Source: Tridacna crocea (taxonomy: Eukaryota; Mollusca; Bivalvia; Cardiida; Cardiidae). From it: a stretch of DNA of 64,000 nt. A model generated the notes under the pieces. That model had not been told where the DNA came from. It made no database searches and worked only from the letters and a program-made list of their open reading frames with translations. The stretch covers positions 59,402,192 through 59,466,191 of the forward strand of contig OX031061.1 in assembly GCA_943736015.1 (NCBI GenBank), read 5' to 3'. Positions 1-12,257 of this stretch are shown piece by piece. Position numbers and translations under genes: made by a program. Every line of letters begins with the position of its first letter. Within the stretch, counting starts at the first letter, position 1.

Positions 1-445
1 TTTATATGCGCGAACGGCAGTGTCAATTGTACGAACTCTGAAAAGTCAATGGTGAAGATTTTTTAGCAAGTTTACAAGTTTGAAGGATTGTAGCAGCCAG
101 ACTGCATTAGTCTCTGACAAACAGTTTTTCTAGTAGAGAAATGATTTAGCTATCAGTTATCCAAAGAATAAGGAAAATACCTGTTAGCGTAGAAAAGATA
201 TGTTGCTTTTTTTTGTAATTTGGGCGAGTAATGGGCCTCACACAGTTAAATCCCTTGATTATACTATATAGTCTATGGGTGCCAGGAGTCAAACCACAGA
301 CCCCTATGGATATGACAAGTTCTATTGCCAGTAAAGCTAAAAATCAACACATAGATTGATTACACAATCCATTCAATGCTCTGCTCTCTTGTACATTTTA
401 CTCATACATCCTGAATACTTTGTCAAAAATTAATAACAAATTTAC
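1..445. other. HDHD2 intron 3, part; no feature recognised
   Basis: AT-rich single-copy-looking DNA without an open frame of note or a recognised repeat. Confidence 0.5.
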
Positions 446-530
446 CTAAAGGCTTCATTCATGCTATCATAGTTGAACTTATCTGGTGCTAATCCAATCA
501 GTACAGCATCCTTTGTACCTATGCCAATAC
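446..530 (-). CDS. HDHD2: HDHD2 coding exon 3
   Basis: An 85-nt exon between acceptor TTTGTTGCAG and donor GTAAATTTG. It encodes IGIGTKDAVLIGLAPDKF followed by NYDSMNEAFR, matching the family segment where HDHD2 has a VMGLAPEHF-type sequence. It ends in phase with an exon that must lie left of position 1. Nothing in 1-445 looks like that next exon. Confidence 0.85.
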
Positions 531-3500
531 CTGCAACAAAAATGACTTGTTACAGACATTGTAATCAGGCCAACTTGAGTAAACCAGTGAATTGTCTTAA
601 CTCTTTACCACATAATCCCAACTTTTATGGACCCTGAGAGAGAAAGCTTTTGAAAACATTGTGGAAAAAGGAGAAAATGCTGGTGGCCAGCATTTTCTCC
701 TTTTTCCACAATGTTTTCTACCCTATCAAAGACACAAATCATCATTTCAGCTACATCTGTCATCTGTAAATGCTTTCATTTGGCAACTGTTCTTAAATAA
801 TTTACACTCGATTTTTTTATCGAGTGCTTGAAATTTCACATCTCAATATCCATTCTGACTCCCCATTTTGCAGTAAATATGCAGGAATTTTGAATCCTGA
901 ATAGAACTGAGACACTGGGACAGACATTTTAGCTGGTGGAAACATATTACCTTCAGTCTGAAGACTTGCACCGATGTAATTTTTGTTACTTGTCTCCACA
1001 TGCCTTCAAAGCAAGGTTCATCAAAAGTATCTGGAATTAACATAATTTTGGGTCTAGGACATTTGCCCCCCCACACTTTTGCCCCCCGGACTTCTGCCCC
1101 CAGACTTTTGCCCCCTTACGACACCTGCCACCTGGTCGTTTGCCCCCCGGACATCTGCCAACCTAGGACATCTGCCCCCTTAGGACATGTGCCCCCTTAG
1201 GAAATGTGTCCCCCAGACATCTGCCCCCTTAGGAAATCTGCCCTCTGGACATCTGCCCCCCTCAAGCTCCTTTAAGGGACATTCTCAAAAAAGCAACTTT
1301 GGGATATACAATGTACATATATTTTGTAACATGATAATTTTGACTGGCACTATGAAAAAGACTTCTCTAAGATTTATCATTAACTGCTATTTTGCTGAAA
1401 ATCTTTGGCTGATTAATTGATTTCAGTTTTAATATCAAACTTCCAGTATAATAACTATAGACTCAGTTACTCATCTGGCATGCTTGGTGTAAAACCCGAT
1501 TAAAAATCTTTTTTTGCATTTTAAGAAAAATAAAGTAAAATTCAGGATGTTATTAGTTCTTCAACATCATTTAGAAGAGGCTTATCGTTTCCCAGGAGGC
1601 AGTTGTCCTACCAGGGCAAATGTCTGGGGGATGTCCTAAGGGGGCGAATGTCAGGGGCAGATGTCCTATGGGGGCAAATGTCCGGTTGGCAGATCCAGGG
1701 GCAGATGTCCTGATGAGGCAGATGTCCTATGGGGGCAAATGCCCAGGGGGCAGGTGTCGTAAGGGGGCAAGAGTCTGGGAGCAAAAGTCCGGGGGGCAGA
1801 TGTCTAGGGGGCAAATGTCCCGTTACTCATAATTTTACCATCATCTTTTTAAATAAAAAATAGCTGTTTGAACAGATGATAGTAAAATCATATTACATTG
1901 TAATTCCCGATACTTTTGGTGAATATTGCTTTGAAAGCATTCGGAGAACAAAAATAGCTCTGATGCTATTTTTGTTACTTATCTCCACATGCCTTCAAAG
2001 CAAGGTTCATCAAAAGTATCTGGAATTAATGTGATTTTACCATCATCTTTTTAAACGGTGTTTAAACAGATGATGGTAAAATCATATTACCGGTACATTG
2101 TAATTCCAGATACTTTTGGTGAACATTGCTTTGAAAGCATTCGGAGAACAAAAATAGCATCGAAGCAAGCCTTCAGACTGAAGGTAGAAACATGTATACC
2201 ATGGGAATATTTGCTCCGGCAAATATATGAACCCCAACTTTCATATTTCTTGTATTTATCCAGGAACTTAAACACAGCTCCCACTGTCAATTGCCAATTT
2301 AATCCAATGCAAAAACTAACAAAAATGGCACTAAAAATGAAGCAGTGGCGAATGCACTGGCAACAAACAATTAATGCCTATAGACCTAAATAATTCTTAA
2401 AAGTTCTCTTAACTCTAACATAAACACTTTGTATCAATATTATCAGGTGTGAATGGTTCCCAGATTACTATTTATCACACCTAATCAAGCTGGCGTTCAT
2501 TACCAGTTTTGTCTAGCATGTTCATTCATTCACTTATTAAAATTTCTGGCTGACTATTGGCCTGCAATGTGACTATCACGATATTTTTAATATCATGATA
2601 CAATCACTATTGAGAGACAATATTGTGATGCATACTATCGGGTTATATAAGATCTTCTTTAGCTCTTTACCATATCCTCCGAGTATGCTTTTTCACGCTA
2701 CACAATAATCACGTACCGTTGATCACCGACCCAATATTTCATCTACACAAATACCCATGATGTCATACGATAATTTTAGCCTCTCCATCCAATGATCTTT
2801 CGCTACATGTAATTATGTGGAAAGCAAGGAATCTTACAGTAAGTTCTTGATCAAATTGTATAATCAGTGTCATTTTGATACATATTTCTTAACCTCAAAA
2901 ATTTGAAGGTGAAAGTAACATATTTTTTTTCGTTTTCAGTCATCCAACTCGACTGAGAGTTTTCATGTGTTTTTGTTTATATCTGGGCTTAGAGGTCACT
3001 TGACTATCACATGATTATGAATAAATTATCTAGGAAGTATGGAGGTCCAAACAGACCATACTTGTTATATAAAACAGAAAAAATGTGAACTGTGTGCACT
3101 AGACATTTTAAAATTCTGTTGCAGCATCTAGCGACTTAGAGCAAAAGATCTTTTTTATTGCCCTTGCCATGGTGTTCCATGTGCATATGTTGAAGAGTAG
3201 ACTCTATAACGTATTTCAAAAAACAAATTTGTAAATATGTTCATTTCTTTGACTCAAAAGCTGTTGGCTATTTTGACATTTCTTTTTGTTCATTTTTTTC
3301 AACAGTCTCAAATCTAAAACTTATAGATTTCACCACTTATAAACTCTGCTTCAAATTGATAAGTAAGTTAGAATTATGACCCGCTTGATCCTCCAAGAAC
3401 TCAATTTTGAAAGTGCGTGACTATTGATGACGTAGAGGGCAAACCACCATATTTGTATTAGACTTTCGGATTGACAACTACAGTGAATGACAAGCGACTT

Positions 3501-6500
3501 CTTAAATTCTCATTGGTAAAAAAGAATGGATTAAAGTAAATGAAGATAAGAATATGAATTTTTTTTTGTTCGACCTTTTTACTTTTTAAAAATAAGCCGC
3601 GAAACTTTAGGTGCGTGATTATTGTTTACAATGGGATACCACAAGAATTTAAGTTGGTCCAAATAAAAAGCATTTGCAGACGACAAACTAAGAGACTGAA
3701 AATTTGAAATGTGTCTAGTAAAGGGTAGAAAACATTGTGGGAAAAGGAGAAACTGCTAGTTTTCTCCTTTCCCAAAATGTTTTCTAAAGTCTTCTTTCTC
3801 AGGGTCGTTAAAAGTAGCGATTATGTGGTAAAGAGTGAAATGCCGGTCTCCGGCAGTTGTTTGAGGGTCTCGACAGCAAAATTTGATGTCGAATGTTTGC
3901 TCTGAAATTTTTCGTGTTCCCATCGTATTTCATTACCATATAACATAATCTACATGCTACTCGCTTTTTATCAACAGCTTCTCCCTCTTTCAGAAATCCG
4001 AAATGGGCTTAAAAACTGGTCTTTCAAACTTCACGATCTCAAAATTAGCAGCCAACACAGACGACATAAATACGTAATTAGACGCGCTCGATTAGTAAGT
4101 GAGAAAAAGTCATGCAAAATCGATCGTGGAAAATAAGTAACATTTCCTATCATTCGCCGATTATTCCGTCTATTGACTAAGTAGATCTATGAAAATTAAC
4201 TCAAATTTAAGACAAAAGTTAATACACATGAAAAAGATCAGACACAATTTTAACGTCTTCTAGAACATACGGAATCGATTTTTAATGTCTAAAAAGCGTA
4301 TTCTACAAAATGAAATCGAGCATGCGTTACAGTATCCACGAAAGCAATCTCTGAGCAGAGTTGTCGTTCGTTACTCTCACCATACATCTCTGCAATGGGC
4401 TAAATGACAAGAATCTTGTCAAACCGAGGAAAAGATGCCTTGCTACTGTTTAACTGTTTCATATGTAACATTATAAAGTAGACAAAGGAAATATGATTCT
4501 GGAAACATTATAGTTGTATTCAAACTGACGAATTTACCTGTATACAATGGAACTATTTTTTTTTTTGAGCTTCTTTACTGATCAGAATCTTACGCCAATT
4601 TTAACAACAAGGGGGCCATGATGGCCCTGTATCGCTCCACTTGCTAATAAGTCAAAACACTACAAGCCAAACATTACAATACTTGGTCAGTTGGTTTTTA
4701 ACTAGAAGACAAACAAAATTTTCTTCTATAAAATCCTATGAGATATTTCTGACCACAGGAAAATGCCTTTTTTGGCAACAAAGCTACAATTAATTGAACC
4801 CTGGTGGAGGTCCACTAGATACAGGCCCATATCAAATAAAAAAGGTCTAGAATGTGTGGTTATAAACAAGAAGATTTTCAAAGTTTGCTCAATAAAACAT
4901 CCTATAATACTTGAGACCCATGAGACAAGCTAGCCCTAGGTCTTATGGTTAGTCACAAGAAAATTTATTAAGTTTTCACTATAAAGGCCCATGTGACCCG
5001 TGGAGTGCCACCAAACTTGATCTCCAAGGTTATAATTTGGATCTTCTTGGTAGAGGCCCACTAGATAAAGGTACATGAAAAAATTGGTAGCCCAATGTAA
5101 AAATTGTGACCCCTTGGCGGGGACAAATTTGAGCCCAGGACTTTCATTTGGGTGTCCTTGGTAGACATCAGCTGGATAAAGTTACATGCCAAATTTGGTA
5201 ACCCTTAGGCTCTATAGCTAAGTAGATGAAGAATTTTAAAGTTCTCCTATATAAACACATATAAAACTTGTGACCCCCTGGGGCGGGGCCAATTTTGAGC
5301 CCAGGGCTATAATTTGAAGAAACTTGGTAGACGTCAACTAGATGCAGCTACATGCCAAATTGGGTAGCCCTAGGCCTTATGGTTTCAGACAAGATGATTT
5401 TCAAAGATTTTCAAAATTTTTCAGTTTTGTTGCCATGGCAACTAGAGTTTTTGAAGGAATAAAATTCTTTCAAGAAATTCTGAAGAGGACCATGGCAGGA
5501 TCATTTCTGTGAAGCTTCATCAAAATTGGATAGGTAGTTTCAGAGAAGAAAATGTGTGAAATAAAAGTTAATGCACGCACAGACAGACAGAAGCACGGCG
5601 GACCCCAGGCCACGACATAAGCCCGCCGGCCTATTGCCAGTGGAGCTAAAAATGGCTGCGCCCATGAATGATGACAACAGTTTTGACACACAGATGGATC
5701 TTAGTTGATATGATTAAAAAACAAGCTATTGTCCTTTAAAAGACATTTAAGCTTTTCAGAAAATCCCTCTTTTTCATATTTCCTGCCACTTAGTGTGATT
5801 GGCCGTATGCTGTTTGAACAGCACACAAATTAATCAATATTGGTCTTTCTTTCACCAGCATTTGTGTTGCCATTTGGAGTTCTGGTCATGTGACAAAAGT
5901 AACTATCATGTAATGATAGACTACTTTCTGAGCCCACTACAGAGCTGAATGCGAATGATCCGGAGTGCAAGAGAGTGCCACAAAAGTACTTAGTGTTGAA
6001 GCAATCTTTATTCACTCTTTTATTCTTGAACAAGAGAAAAGAAGGCACAAGGGCATCAAGGTCGCCAAAAAATGAATTGCTTTTCCATTATTAAACAGAC
6101 AAATATGTAGCCAACAGAATTTATCTGACTCCATTTTTTTCAGTTATTTTTCATTTGTGAAAAATTAGATCTTGTATTCCAATGAAATTGACATGACAAT
6201 AGTGACCTACAATGTCATGAATTTGCCAAATGACTAACTGTCAAAATAAAGTATGGGTTTTCGGACTGCAAAAACATTCAAATGCCCGCTTTACATTTAT
6301 GCTACTTTTATGCCAATTTTCAATTTTGCCATCTGAGAATAACTGCATAATAACTGCATAATGGACAGGCAATTTCATTGAAATGGTATCCTCCACCGAA
6401 AAAGACCTTTTTTGTAAAACGTATAAGAGGTATTGTGTTTTGCATGTACATGTGGCCTTTTTATTTTTGGTCCATGATGAAATTATACATTAAGCTCCCT

Positions 6501-9500
6501 TGTTCCATGACACAGGATTTAATTACATAATAACTCAAAAATCATAAAAAGCAGAGTTATCATTCTTGTACAATGCAGTCCTCCACAATAAAATCTATCC
6601 ACGTATGAAGAAATATGTCATTAACTGAAATAATTTTTGAGTTATGTCCTAGACAAAAATTGAGCCTGAAAAATAACAAAGGGCAATAATTCAAAAATCA
6701 TTTTGCTAGAGTTATTGTTCTTGTACACTGCACTCCTCACAGAAAGATCCATCCACCGATTAAGTTACATGTTCACGAAATAGTTTTTCATTTATGTTCT
6801 GGACAAAAGTTAAGCCTGAAAAATAAGATGAGGTAATAACTCAAAAATTATGAAAGATAAATTTATTACTCTTCTGCACTGCGCTTCTCCTTATTGAAAT
6901 CTAGACACATACAAGTTTTCAAGTTGATATGTGAAACACTTTTCAAGTTATGTGCTGGAAAAAAAAAAAAAAGCCTGAAAAATAACAAAGGCCAATAACT
7001 CCAAAAATTTGAAGGACGTAAGTGTCATTCATGTACATTGCACTCCTCCTTAACAAGATCTATCCACTTACGAAGTTTGAAGTTGGTATCTGAAATACTG
7101 TTTAAGTTATCTTCCGGATAAAAATGGGGGACGGAAGGAGGGACTGACAGAGACTATTACCATATCCCCGCCGCACCCCCCCCACCAGGGGGATAATAAG
7201 TATGAAAAATAAACTAGGACTTGTCCCAGAACAGGATAAATTCATCAAATGGTAATCAGTCAAAAAAAGCCTGTGAATCTAAATGGAAATGTGCGAACAA
7301 AAATCCAAAGTAAAAATTTACAAAAGGCAATAACTCCAAAAATACTGAAGATAGAGTTATGGTTCTAGTGCACTGCACTTCTCCTCAATTAGTTCTGTAT
7401 GTGTGTGAAGTTTCAAGTTCCTAGCTTTTATACTTTTGGAGATATACGCCAGACAGAAATCCAAAGTAAAAATTAACAAAGGGCAATAACTCAAAAATTA
7501 CTGAAGACAGAGTTTTGGTTATTGTGAACTGCACTTCTCCTTAATGAATTCTATAAGTGTATACAGTTTGAAGTTCCTAGCCTTTGTACTTTTGGGGATA
7601 TGCTCCGGACAAAATTCCAAAGTGAAAATTTACAAAGAGCAATAACTCAACAAATTACTGAAGATAGAGTTATGATTCTTTAGCACTGCACTTCTCCTTA
7701 ATTAGACCTATATGCGTGTGATGTTTCAAGTTCCTAGCTTTTATACTTTTGGAGACATACTCCGGACAAAATCCAAACCTAAAACTTACAAAGGGCAATA
7801 ACTCCAAAAATACTGAGCACAGAGTTATGATTGATGTGCACTGCACTTTTCCACAATGAGTTCTATATATGTGTGAAGTTTCAAGTTCCTAGCTTTTATA
7901 CTTTTGGAGATATGCTCCGGACAAAAATTCAAAGTAAAAATGTACAAAGGGCAATAACTCCAAAAAACTGAAGATAGAGTTATGGTTCTTGTGCACTGCA
8001 CTTCTCCTCAATTAGTTCTATATGTGTGTGAAGTTTCAAGTTCCTAGCTTTCATACTTTTGGAGATATGCTCCGGACAAAAATTCCAGAAAAAAAACGTA
8101 CAAAGGGCAATAACTCAAAAATTGCTGAAAATAGAGTACTGGTTCTTATACACTGCATGCCTCCTTAATGAGATCTATCCACTCGTGAAGTTTGAAGATG
8201 ATATCTCAAATACTTTTGGAGATATGCTCCGGAAAAAAATGTGTTGCGGAAGGATGGAATGACGGACAGAGACTATTACCATATCCCCTGCCGCCGTTTC
8301 GGCCGGGGATAAAAAAAATGCTACAAATAAATTTGTTCATCCATAAGTATGAAAATATTGTACTTCATGTATAACTGGAGACATACCCGGTACCTTATAA
8401 TTGGTAAATGATTACAATTAAACATATTTGAAACCATACGTGGTTACCAGATACTTTATTTATAGAAACTTAACATGTATATTTCCATTGCGAAGTTTAT
8501 TTTTCCATTTTGCCGGTCCGCGCAATGGAAATTTAGAAGGAAGTTTTATTACCTGGGTACTCAATAGGTATGGGGAAAAAGTTTCAGTTTATTTAAATCA
8601 AGTTATTATCCATTTTAAAACTCAGTCTGGACTTCAAGACCTGCTCTGGGTACATTATTTTGTTTAAACTTGGTAAATTTTCCATTTCCCCTTCTGAGAT
8701 TACGGGCTTAAAGAAGGAAATATTACTGCAAATAAATTTTTAAACAGTAAAAACTTTATTTTTCTATATTCCTGTAGATATATCCTATAAAAGACAGATG
8801 AGTACAAATACACACGTTTGAACTCATACATAGTTACTTTATATAGTGATAAATATATAATATTATTTACATTGCATACTTTCTTTCCCATTGCGCCAGT
8901 CCCGCACAAAAGAAATTTAAAAGATTTTAACATTTGTAAGCATAAAGAGATTCAAATCATTTCCTTCAATTAACTACCCATAAGAAAATTCTAAAGACCT
9001 GTAACATTTTTGGTACAATATATTGTATAGTCTTAATTTGGTAAATTTTCCATTTGCTATCTGAGAATACTTGCATAAAGGAAAAATATCACTACAAGTA
9101 CATTTTTTTCAGCAGTACAAAACTATAATTTTGCTGGTAGCCAGCATTTTCTCCTTTTCACTCAGTGTTTTCTACTCTTTCAAAGATTGAACGAATTATT
9201 TGAATCACATTTGCTGCAAATCCTTTCAATTTGGACAAATCTGAAATATTGTTGTTTGGTAAAGAGTAAAAGAATGGAATGTAAACAAATGTGACCCCTT
9301 GCGCAAAAAGGGACCTTCTGGGAACTGCGAAAAGTGTCAACCCTGATCAATCTGTGCAAATTGCGCACACTGACCAGGGTTGACACTTTTCCCTTTAATG
9401 ACATTTTCTGTAAGAAAATCATTTTCTGTAAGAAAATGGTCATTGTACCTTGTTATACAATCATTTTTTTGTTTAATAACTTAACTTGTTACCAAACAAC

Positions 9501-10838
9501 AAAACTATACACAGGCCCAAATAGAAAGCATTTGCAGGCAAAAAAATAAATGTGATGTAAAAATTGACATTTGTTTTTTGAAGGGTAGAAAACATTGTGG
9601 GAAAAGGAGAAAATGCTGGTTACCAGCATTTTCTCCTTTTTCCAACAATGTTTTCAAAAAGGCTTTTATCTCAGGATCGTTAAAAGTTGGGATTGTGTGG
9701 TAAAGGGTTAAACTAACCTGCACTATCTTTGAACTGTTTTCATCTAATGGTTGTACAGAATTCCCAGATGGTCCCTTTTTTGCGTGATGGGTCACAAATT
9801 TATAAAAAGGCAACTATGGTGCATATTTTTACCTTCAAATTCTTCCATTGCCCTGTCATCTATCATTAACATCGGCGACAGTTTGTCTCGATCGATCAGC
9901 TGTCTTGCTGCTGTTAGGGAAGTGAATATTTCATCCGATGCAATGTTAAAACCAATTTTGTGCAACCTTTCTGTTAAAATTCTCTTTGACTCTTTAGTTG
10001 TGTTGGTTACAAATTTTACATTTAAGTTGGCATCTTGCTTCAACCTGAAATACAAGTCAATGGAATGAAAATCTAAAAAAAAAAAAAGAATATGTTCAAG
10101 AAATGTTGCATCAAATGTAACACAAGATGTTCATAATGGCTCTGAACTACTCCACTTTTTCTTCGTTCCACAATGTTTACCAGACTTTCACATTCAAATT
10201 CCATAATCACAAACAATTTAATTTGTTGTTTGCAAATGCTTTCAACATGGAGAAAAAATCACAATTGTGAATTATGAGGTGCATGGAATAAACCATTCAG
10301 TTCATTCATTATGCCTCATAACTCACAAATTCAGTTTATTGAATGATAAACCACAATATAAAGAATATTACTTACTAAAGTAACAATATAGGCCAAATGT
10401 AAACTAAATGGGTGTTTTGCATTTCAAATGCATTTGAATTTATATCGTACCTTTTAAAAGTATGGAAATTATTGTGAAGATGTTTTTTGTACTATGGATC
10501 TAAGTGTTGGTCACTGACCGAGAAATTATTATCAAAACTAGGTTAAAACCTGCCAGGTAGCTGTCTCTTGTTTACTCTTTGCCTGATTTTTAAATTCTTT
10601 TCAGCCACCAACTGACATATGGCCAGACCACACAATAACACTGTCATCTCCACAATATTTTCCATTGAATAATGTCTAAATTTAAATGTATTATGACAAC
10701 CTGCTTTGATATTTTGGCCTATACTGGGCCTTTAAATATCTACCTGTTTACTGCATCTATAGCTCCAGGTATTTCTGTGTCATCAATGTGGATAGTTCCG
10801 CTCAGATCTACCAATACCACTCGTATCTTAGAAAACAT
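446..10838 (-). CDS. HDHD2: HDHD2, haloacid dehalogenase-like hydrolase domain-containing protein 2 (5' half; runs off the left edge)
   Basis: Three exons on the minus strand (10838-10744, 10044-9833, 530-446) join in phase into 130 codons of a HAD-superfamily protein. The order is a nucleophile motif VLVDLSGTIH near residue 7, then FVTNTTKES (HAD motif II region), then the cap-proximal SLTAARQLI, then VLIGLAPDKF. These blocks and their spacing match the animal HDHD2/LHPP group, and HDHD2 best; human HDHD2 is about 260 residues, so about half the protein lies beyond position 1. Family knowledge: a soluble Mg-dependent phosphatase-like fold with a C2-type cap; the physiological substrate of HDHD2 is not settled. 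As in the family, the usual second Asp of DxD is Ser (DLS). The introns (about 0.7 and 9.3 kb) are full of repeats. No frameshift or stop is seen, so the gene looks functional. Confidence 0.9.
597..795. mobile_element. Hairpin MITE, family A (TTAAC-ended)
   Basis: It begins TTAACTCTTTACCACA and has the family core: GAAAACATTGTGG, then a near-perfect hairpin around AAAATGCTGGTGGCCAGCATTTT, then CCACAATGTTTTCTA. The right end is eroded. This is the first of more than 20 copies in the window. Confidence 0.75.
1060..1262. repeat. C-rich minisatellite, unit about 17-18 bp (left arm)
   Basis: Variant units of the type GACATCTGCCCCCTTAG or GACTTTTGCCCCC repeat about ten times. The reverse complement of the same unit makes up the right arm at 1600-1822. 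Confidence 0.9.
1600..1822. repeat. G-rich minisatellite, inverted partner of 1060-1262
   Basis: Units such as GGGGGCAGATGTCCTA repeat in the opposite orientation to the left arm. The reading frames through it are low-complexity and not credible as protein. Confidence 0.9.
2191..3649. other. HDHD2 intron 3: no recognised feature
   Basis: AT-rich sequence without a credible exon or a repeat that I can define. A short AATATCATGATAC near-palindrome near 2590 is the only local symmetry noted. Confidence 0.45.
3650..3838. mobile_element. Hairpin MITE, family A
   Basis: Contains GCATTTGCAGACGACAAA, GAAAACATTGTGGGAAAAGG, a shortened hairpin and GTGGTAAAGAGTGAAA. The palindrome centre is partly deleted relative to other copies. 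Confidence 0.7.
4605..5665. repeat. Dispersed ~1.1-kb repeat, inverted partner of 44840-46025
   Basis: Starts with GGCCATGATGGCCCTGTATC and contains serial degenerate blocks (AAATTTGGTAGCCCTAGG, GACCCCTTGGCGGGG, GCCATGGCAACTAGAG). It ends with an ACGACATAAGCCCGCCGGCC segment. The reverse complement of this order recurs at 44840-46025. The open frame across part of it (minus, about 5470-5690) has no recognisable domain. Confidence 0.75.
5700..6530. other. HDHD2 intron 3: no recognised feature
   Basis: AT-rich; no exon or defined repeat recognised. Confidence 0.4.
6540..8310. repeat. Tandem array, about 156-bp unit, two blocks sharing one terminator-like end
   Basis: The motif CAAAGGGCAATAACTC recurs at about 7321, 7476, 7633, 7789, 7945 and 8101, a period of 155-157 bp, and in more diverged form at about 6676, 6829 and 6985. 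Each unit also holds a TGCACTTCTCC segment and GATATGCTCCGGACAAAA. Both blocks end alike (about 7119-7195 and 8236-8310) in ACAGAGACTATTACCATATC followed by a GC-rich palindrome (CCGGGG-like). This suggests duplication of a whole array-plus-end element. Confidence 0.85.
8311..9125. other. HDHD2 intron 3: internally repetitive, no gene
   Basis: Loose repeats of a phrase including TTTTCCATTT and GAAAATTTTCC-type blocks occur around 8480-8530, 8670-8700, 8870-8920 and 9040-9090. No exon recognised. Confidence 0.45.
9130..9275. mobile_element. Hairpin MITE, family A, half copy
   Basis: Right half only: CCAGCATTTTCTCC through TTTGGTAAAGAGTAAAA. Confidence 0.65.
9325..9400. repeat. Short hairpin repeat, family B
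   Basis: A palindromic segment with GCGAAAAGTGTCAACCCTG on one side and CAGGGTTGACACTTTTCC on the other. The same family occurs at 20234-20298, about 22690-22765, 23680-23740, 39293-39360, 43314-43382 and 50480-50545. Confidence 0.7.
9481..9711. mobile_element. Hairpin MITE, family A, full length (231 bp)
   Basis: Begins TTAACTTGTTACCAAAC and ends GTGTGGTAAAGGGTTAA, with a near-perfect central hairpin at AAAATGCTGGTTACCAGCATTTT. It lies in HDHD2 intron 3. Confidence 0.85.
9833..10044 (-). CDS. HDHD2: HDHD2 coding exon 2 (motif II and start of cap)
   Basis: The acceptor TTGTATTTCAG and donor GTAAAA bound 212 nt. The split Arg codon with exon 1 and the split Gly codon with exon 3 both close correctly. 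It encodes KFVTNTTKESKR, then a helix, then SDEIFTSLTAARQLI and the acidic MLMIDDRAMEEF stretch, all in HDHD2 family order. Confidence 0.92.
10744..10838 (-). CDS. HDHD2: HDHD2 coding exon 1 (start codon and nucleophile motif)
   Basis: ATG at 10838-10836 opens MFSKIRVVLVDLSGTIH; the Asp of VDLSGT is the expected HAD nucleophile. The exon ends in AG before GTAGAT (phase 2). An acceptor (TTTTATAG) lies just upstream at 10849, so the transcript probably has a non-coding first exon and this exon spans 10744-10848. The start is chosen because the next in-frame Met would lose the catalytic motif, and because the length before VLVDLSG matches vertebrate HDHD2. Confidence 0.88.
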
Positions 10839-11032
10839 TGTCAGTGACCTATAAAAGTTTAAAACAAGTTGTTTTATTAAAATGATATCCATGCCTGAAA
10901 AGACTTCTTTTGGTATAAGATAGATGAAAAATAACTTTTTGTTTTGTATGTACATGTGGCCTTCTTGTTGTTGGTCCCTGTTGAAGTTATATATCAACCC
11001 TTTACTGCACGACAAAATTTAAGATCCGTCAG

Positions 11033-11224
11033 AATTGAAAGCATTTTCTGATAACAATTTCACTTTTGCTCATATCCAATGATTTTTCTTTGATAGGGAA
11101 GAAAACATTGTGGAAAAGGAGAAAATGCTGGTAACCGGCATTTTCTCCTTTTTCCACAACGTTTTCAAAATCCTTCTCTTTCAGGGGCGTTAAAAGTTAT
11201 GGTGTACATGTAGTTAAGGGTTAA
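11033..11224. mobile_element. Hairpin MITE, family A
   Basis: Core GAAAACATTGTGGAAAAGG with hairpin AAATGCTGGTAACCGGCATTT, ending in TTAAGGGTTAA. It directly abuts the next element. Confidence 0.75.
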
Positions 11225-11448
11225 CCCTTTACTACACAGATACTCGTTTTCTACGCATTGCTTGTAGGAGCCTTTGGAAACCATTGTGGCAAAAGGTGAA
11301 ATTGCTCGTCACGAGCAATTTCACCTTTTGCCACAATGTTTATACACTATCAAAAGGTGTCATACATAGTAAGAAACAGCTTCATCCTTGGTATTATTTA
11401 GGGTCAATTAGAGATACCATAGAAATGCCGTATGGGGTAAAGGGTTAA
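11221..11448. mobile_element. Hairpin MITE, family A2 (228 bp)
   Basis: Starts TTAACCCTTTACTACA and ends GGGGTAAAGGGTTAA. The central palindrome differs from family A: GGTGAAATTGCTCGTCACGAGCAATTTCACC. A sister copy with the same core is at 17221-17449. Confidence 0.85.
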
Positions 11449-11698
11449 GCCCCTTTTTCCATGACATGGCATTTCATAGAATAAAAACAAATACATGTAA
11501 AAACTATGTGCCTTATGATAAACAATACATGTATAAGATGAAGATTTATTACATTCTAATAGTAACTAAAGCAATACTGGCATAAAATGGACATACATGA
11601 AGCACCCTTTTCCATGACTGGGTATCAGAATGCTGATATCGGTAGATTCTTAAAAAAACGAATATGTGTGAAGTTTCATCAATATTCGTTGATATTTT

Positions 11699-12257
11699 CA
11701 GTGTTCCCACTCACGTAAATTGTTGCGTAAATCACGTTATAGAATTGAAATTCACGTAACAAATTTTTGTTTCATGCAAGACCTTGCGTAAGAAAAAAAA
11801 AAAAAAGGGAAAAAAATCCACTATATATATGTTAAACTTGTGTAAATGATTACTTGCTGCCCTTAGTGATAAATTATTGTCAAATCACAAAAAATCCATA
11901 ATTTATATTAACGCAATAAAAAATGCTCCATGCAAAAAGTTCTGAAACCCATGGCACAAGACAATGTTCCTTTTGATATTGTCAGATCAGAGTCACCTCA
12001 GACCATCTTTTCAGCTTCTTAATGACTTTAACCAGTAAATTTCCACAGATATCTTAACATATGACTTTAACCAGTAAATTTCCACAGATATGTTAACATA
12101 AGATACTTTGGTTGTGCAAAACTTCATTATTGACTACATTACTTTATTTTTAGTTTGGAACCATTGTTGTCATACCCTCAAATATGAAATCTTACCCCCA
12201 GATTTATAGCTCAGGGGGTAAGTGTACCCTTTTAAATAAAAGCCAGTGGGAACACTG
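11699..12257. mobile_element. Candidate non-autonomous DNA element with short terminal inverted repeats
   Basis: CAGTGTTCCCACT at the left and AGTGGGAACACTG at the right are inverted. Inside there is a 39-bp tandem duplication (12022-12060 and 12061-12099, phrase ATGACTTTAACCAGTAAATT). No target duplication was confirmed. Confidence 0.45.

Larger units (their letters stand above)
948..2190. repeat. 1.24-kb foldback with nested inverted minisatellites
   Basis: The outer arms (948-1058 and about 2083-2190) are imperfect reverse complements: CCTTCAGTCTGAAG at the left end and CTTCAGACTGAAGG at the right, both running into a segment with CTTCAAAGCAAGGTTCATC or its complement. Inside lie two oppositely oriented minisatellites (1060-1262 and 1600-1822) around a loop of about 340 bp. 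A further hairpin of the same outer-arm sequence occupies about 1867-2051. Confidence 0.75.

Noticed and set aside
1060..1822. CRISPR-like regular repeats
   Set aside because: Units are contiguous and variable without unique spacers; eukaryotic minisatellite.
5470..5691. 73-residue minus-strand frame with WAQPFLAPLAIGRRAYVVAW
   Set aside because: Lies in a dispersed non-coding repeat and translates its palindromic end.
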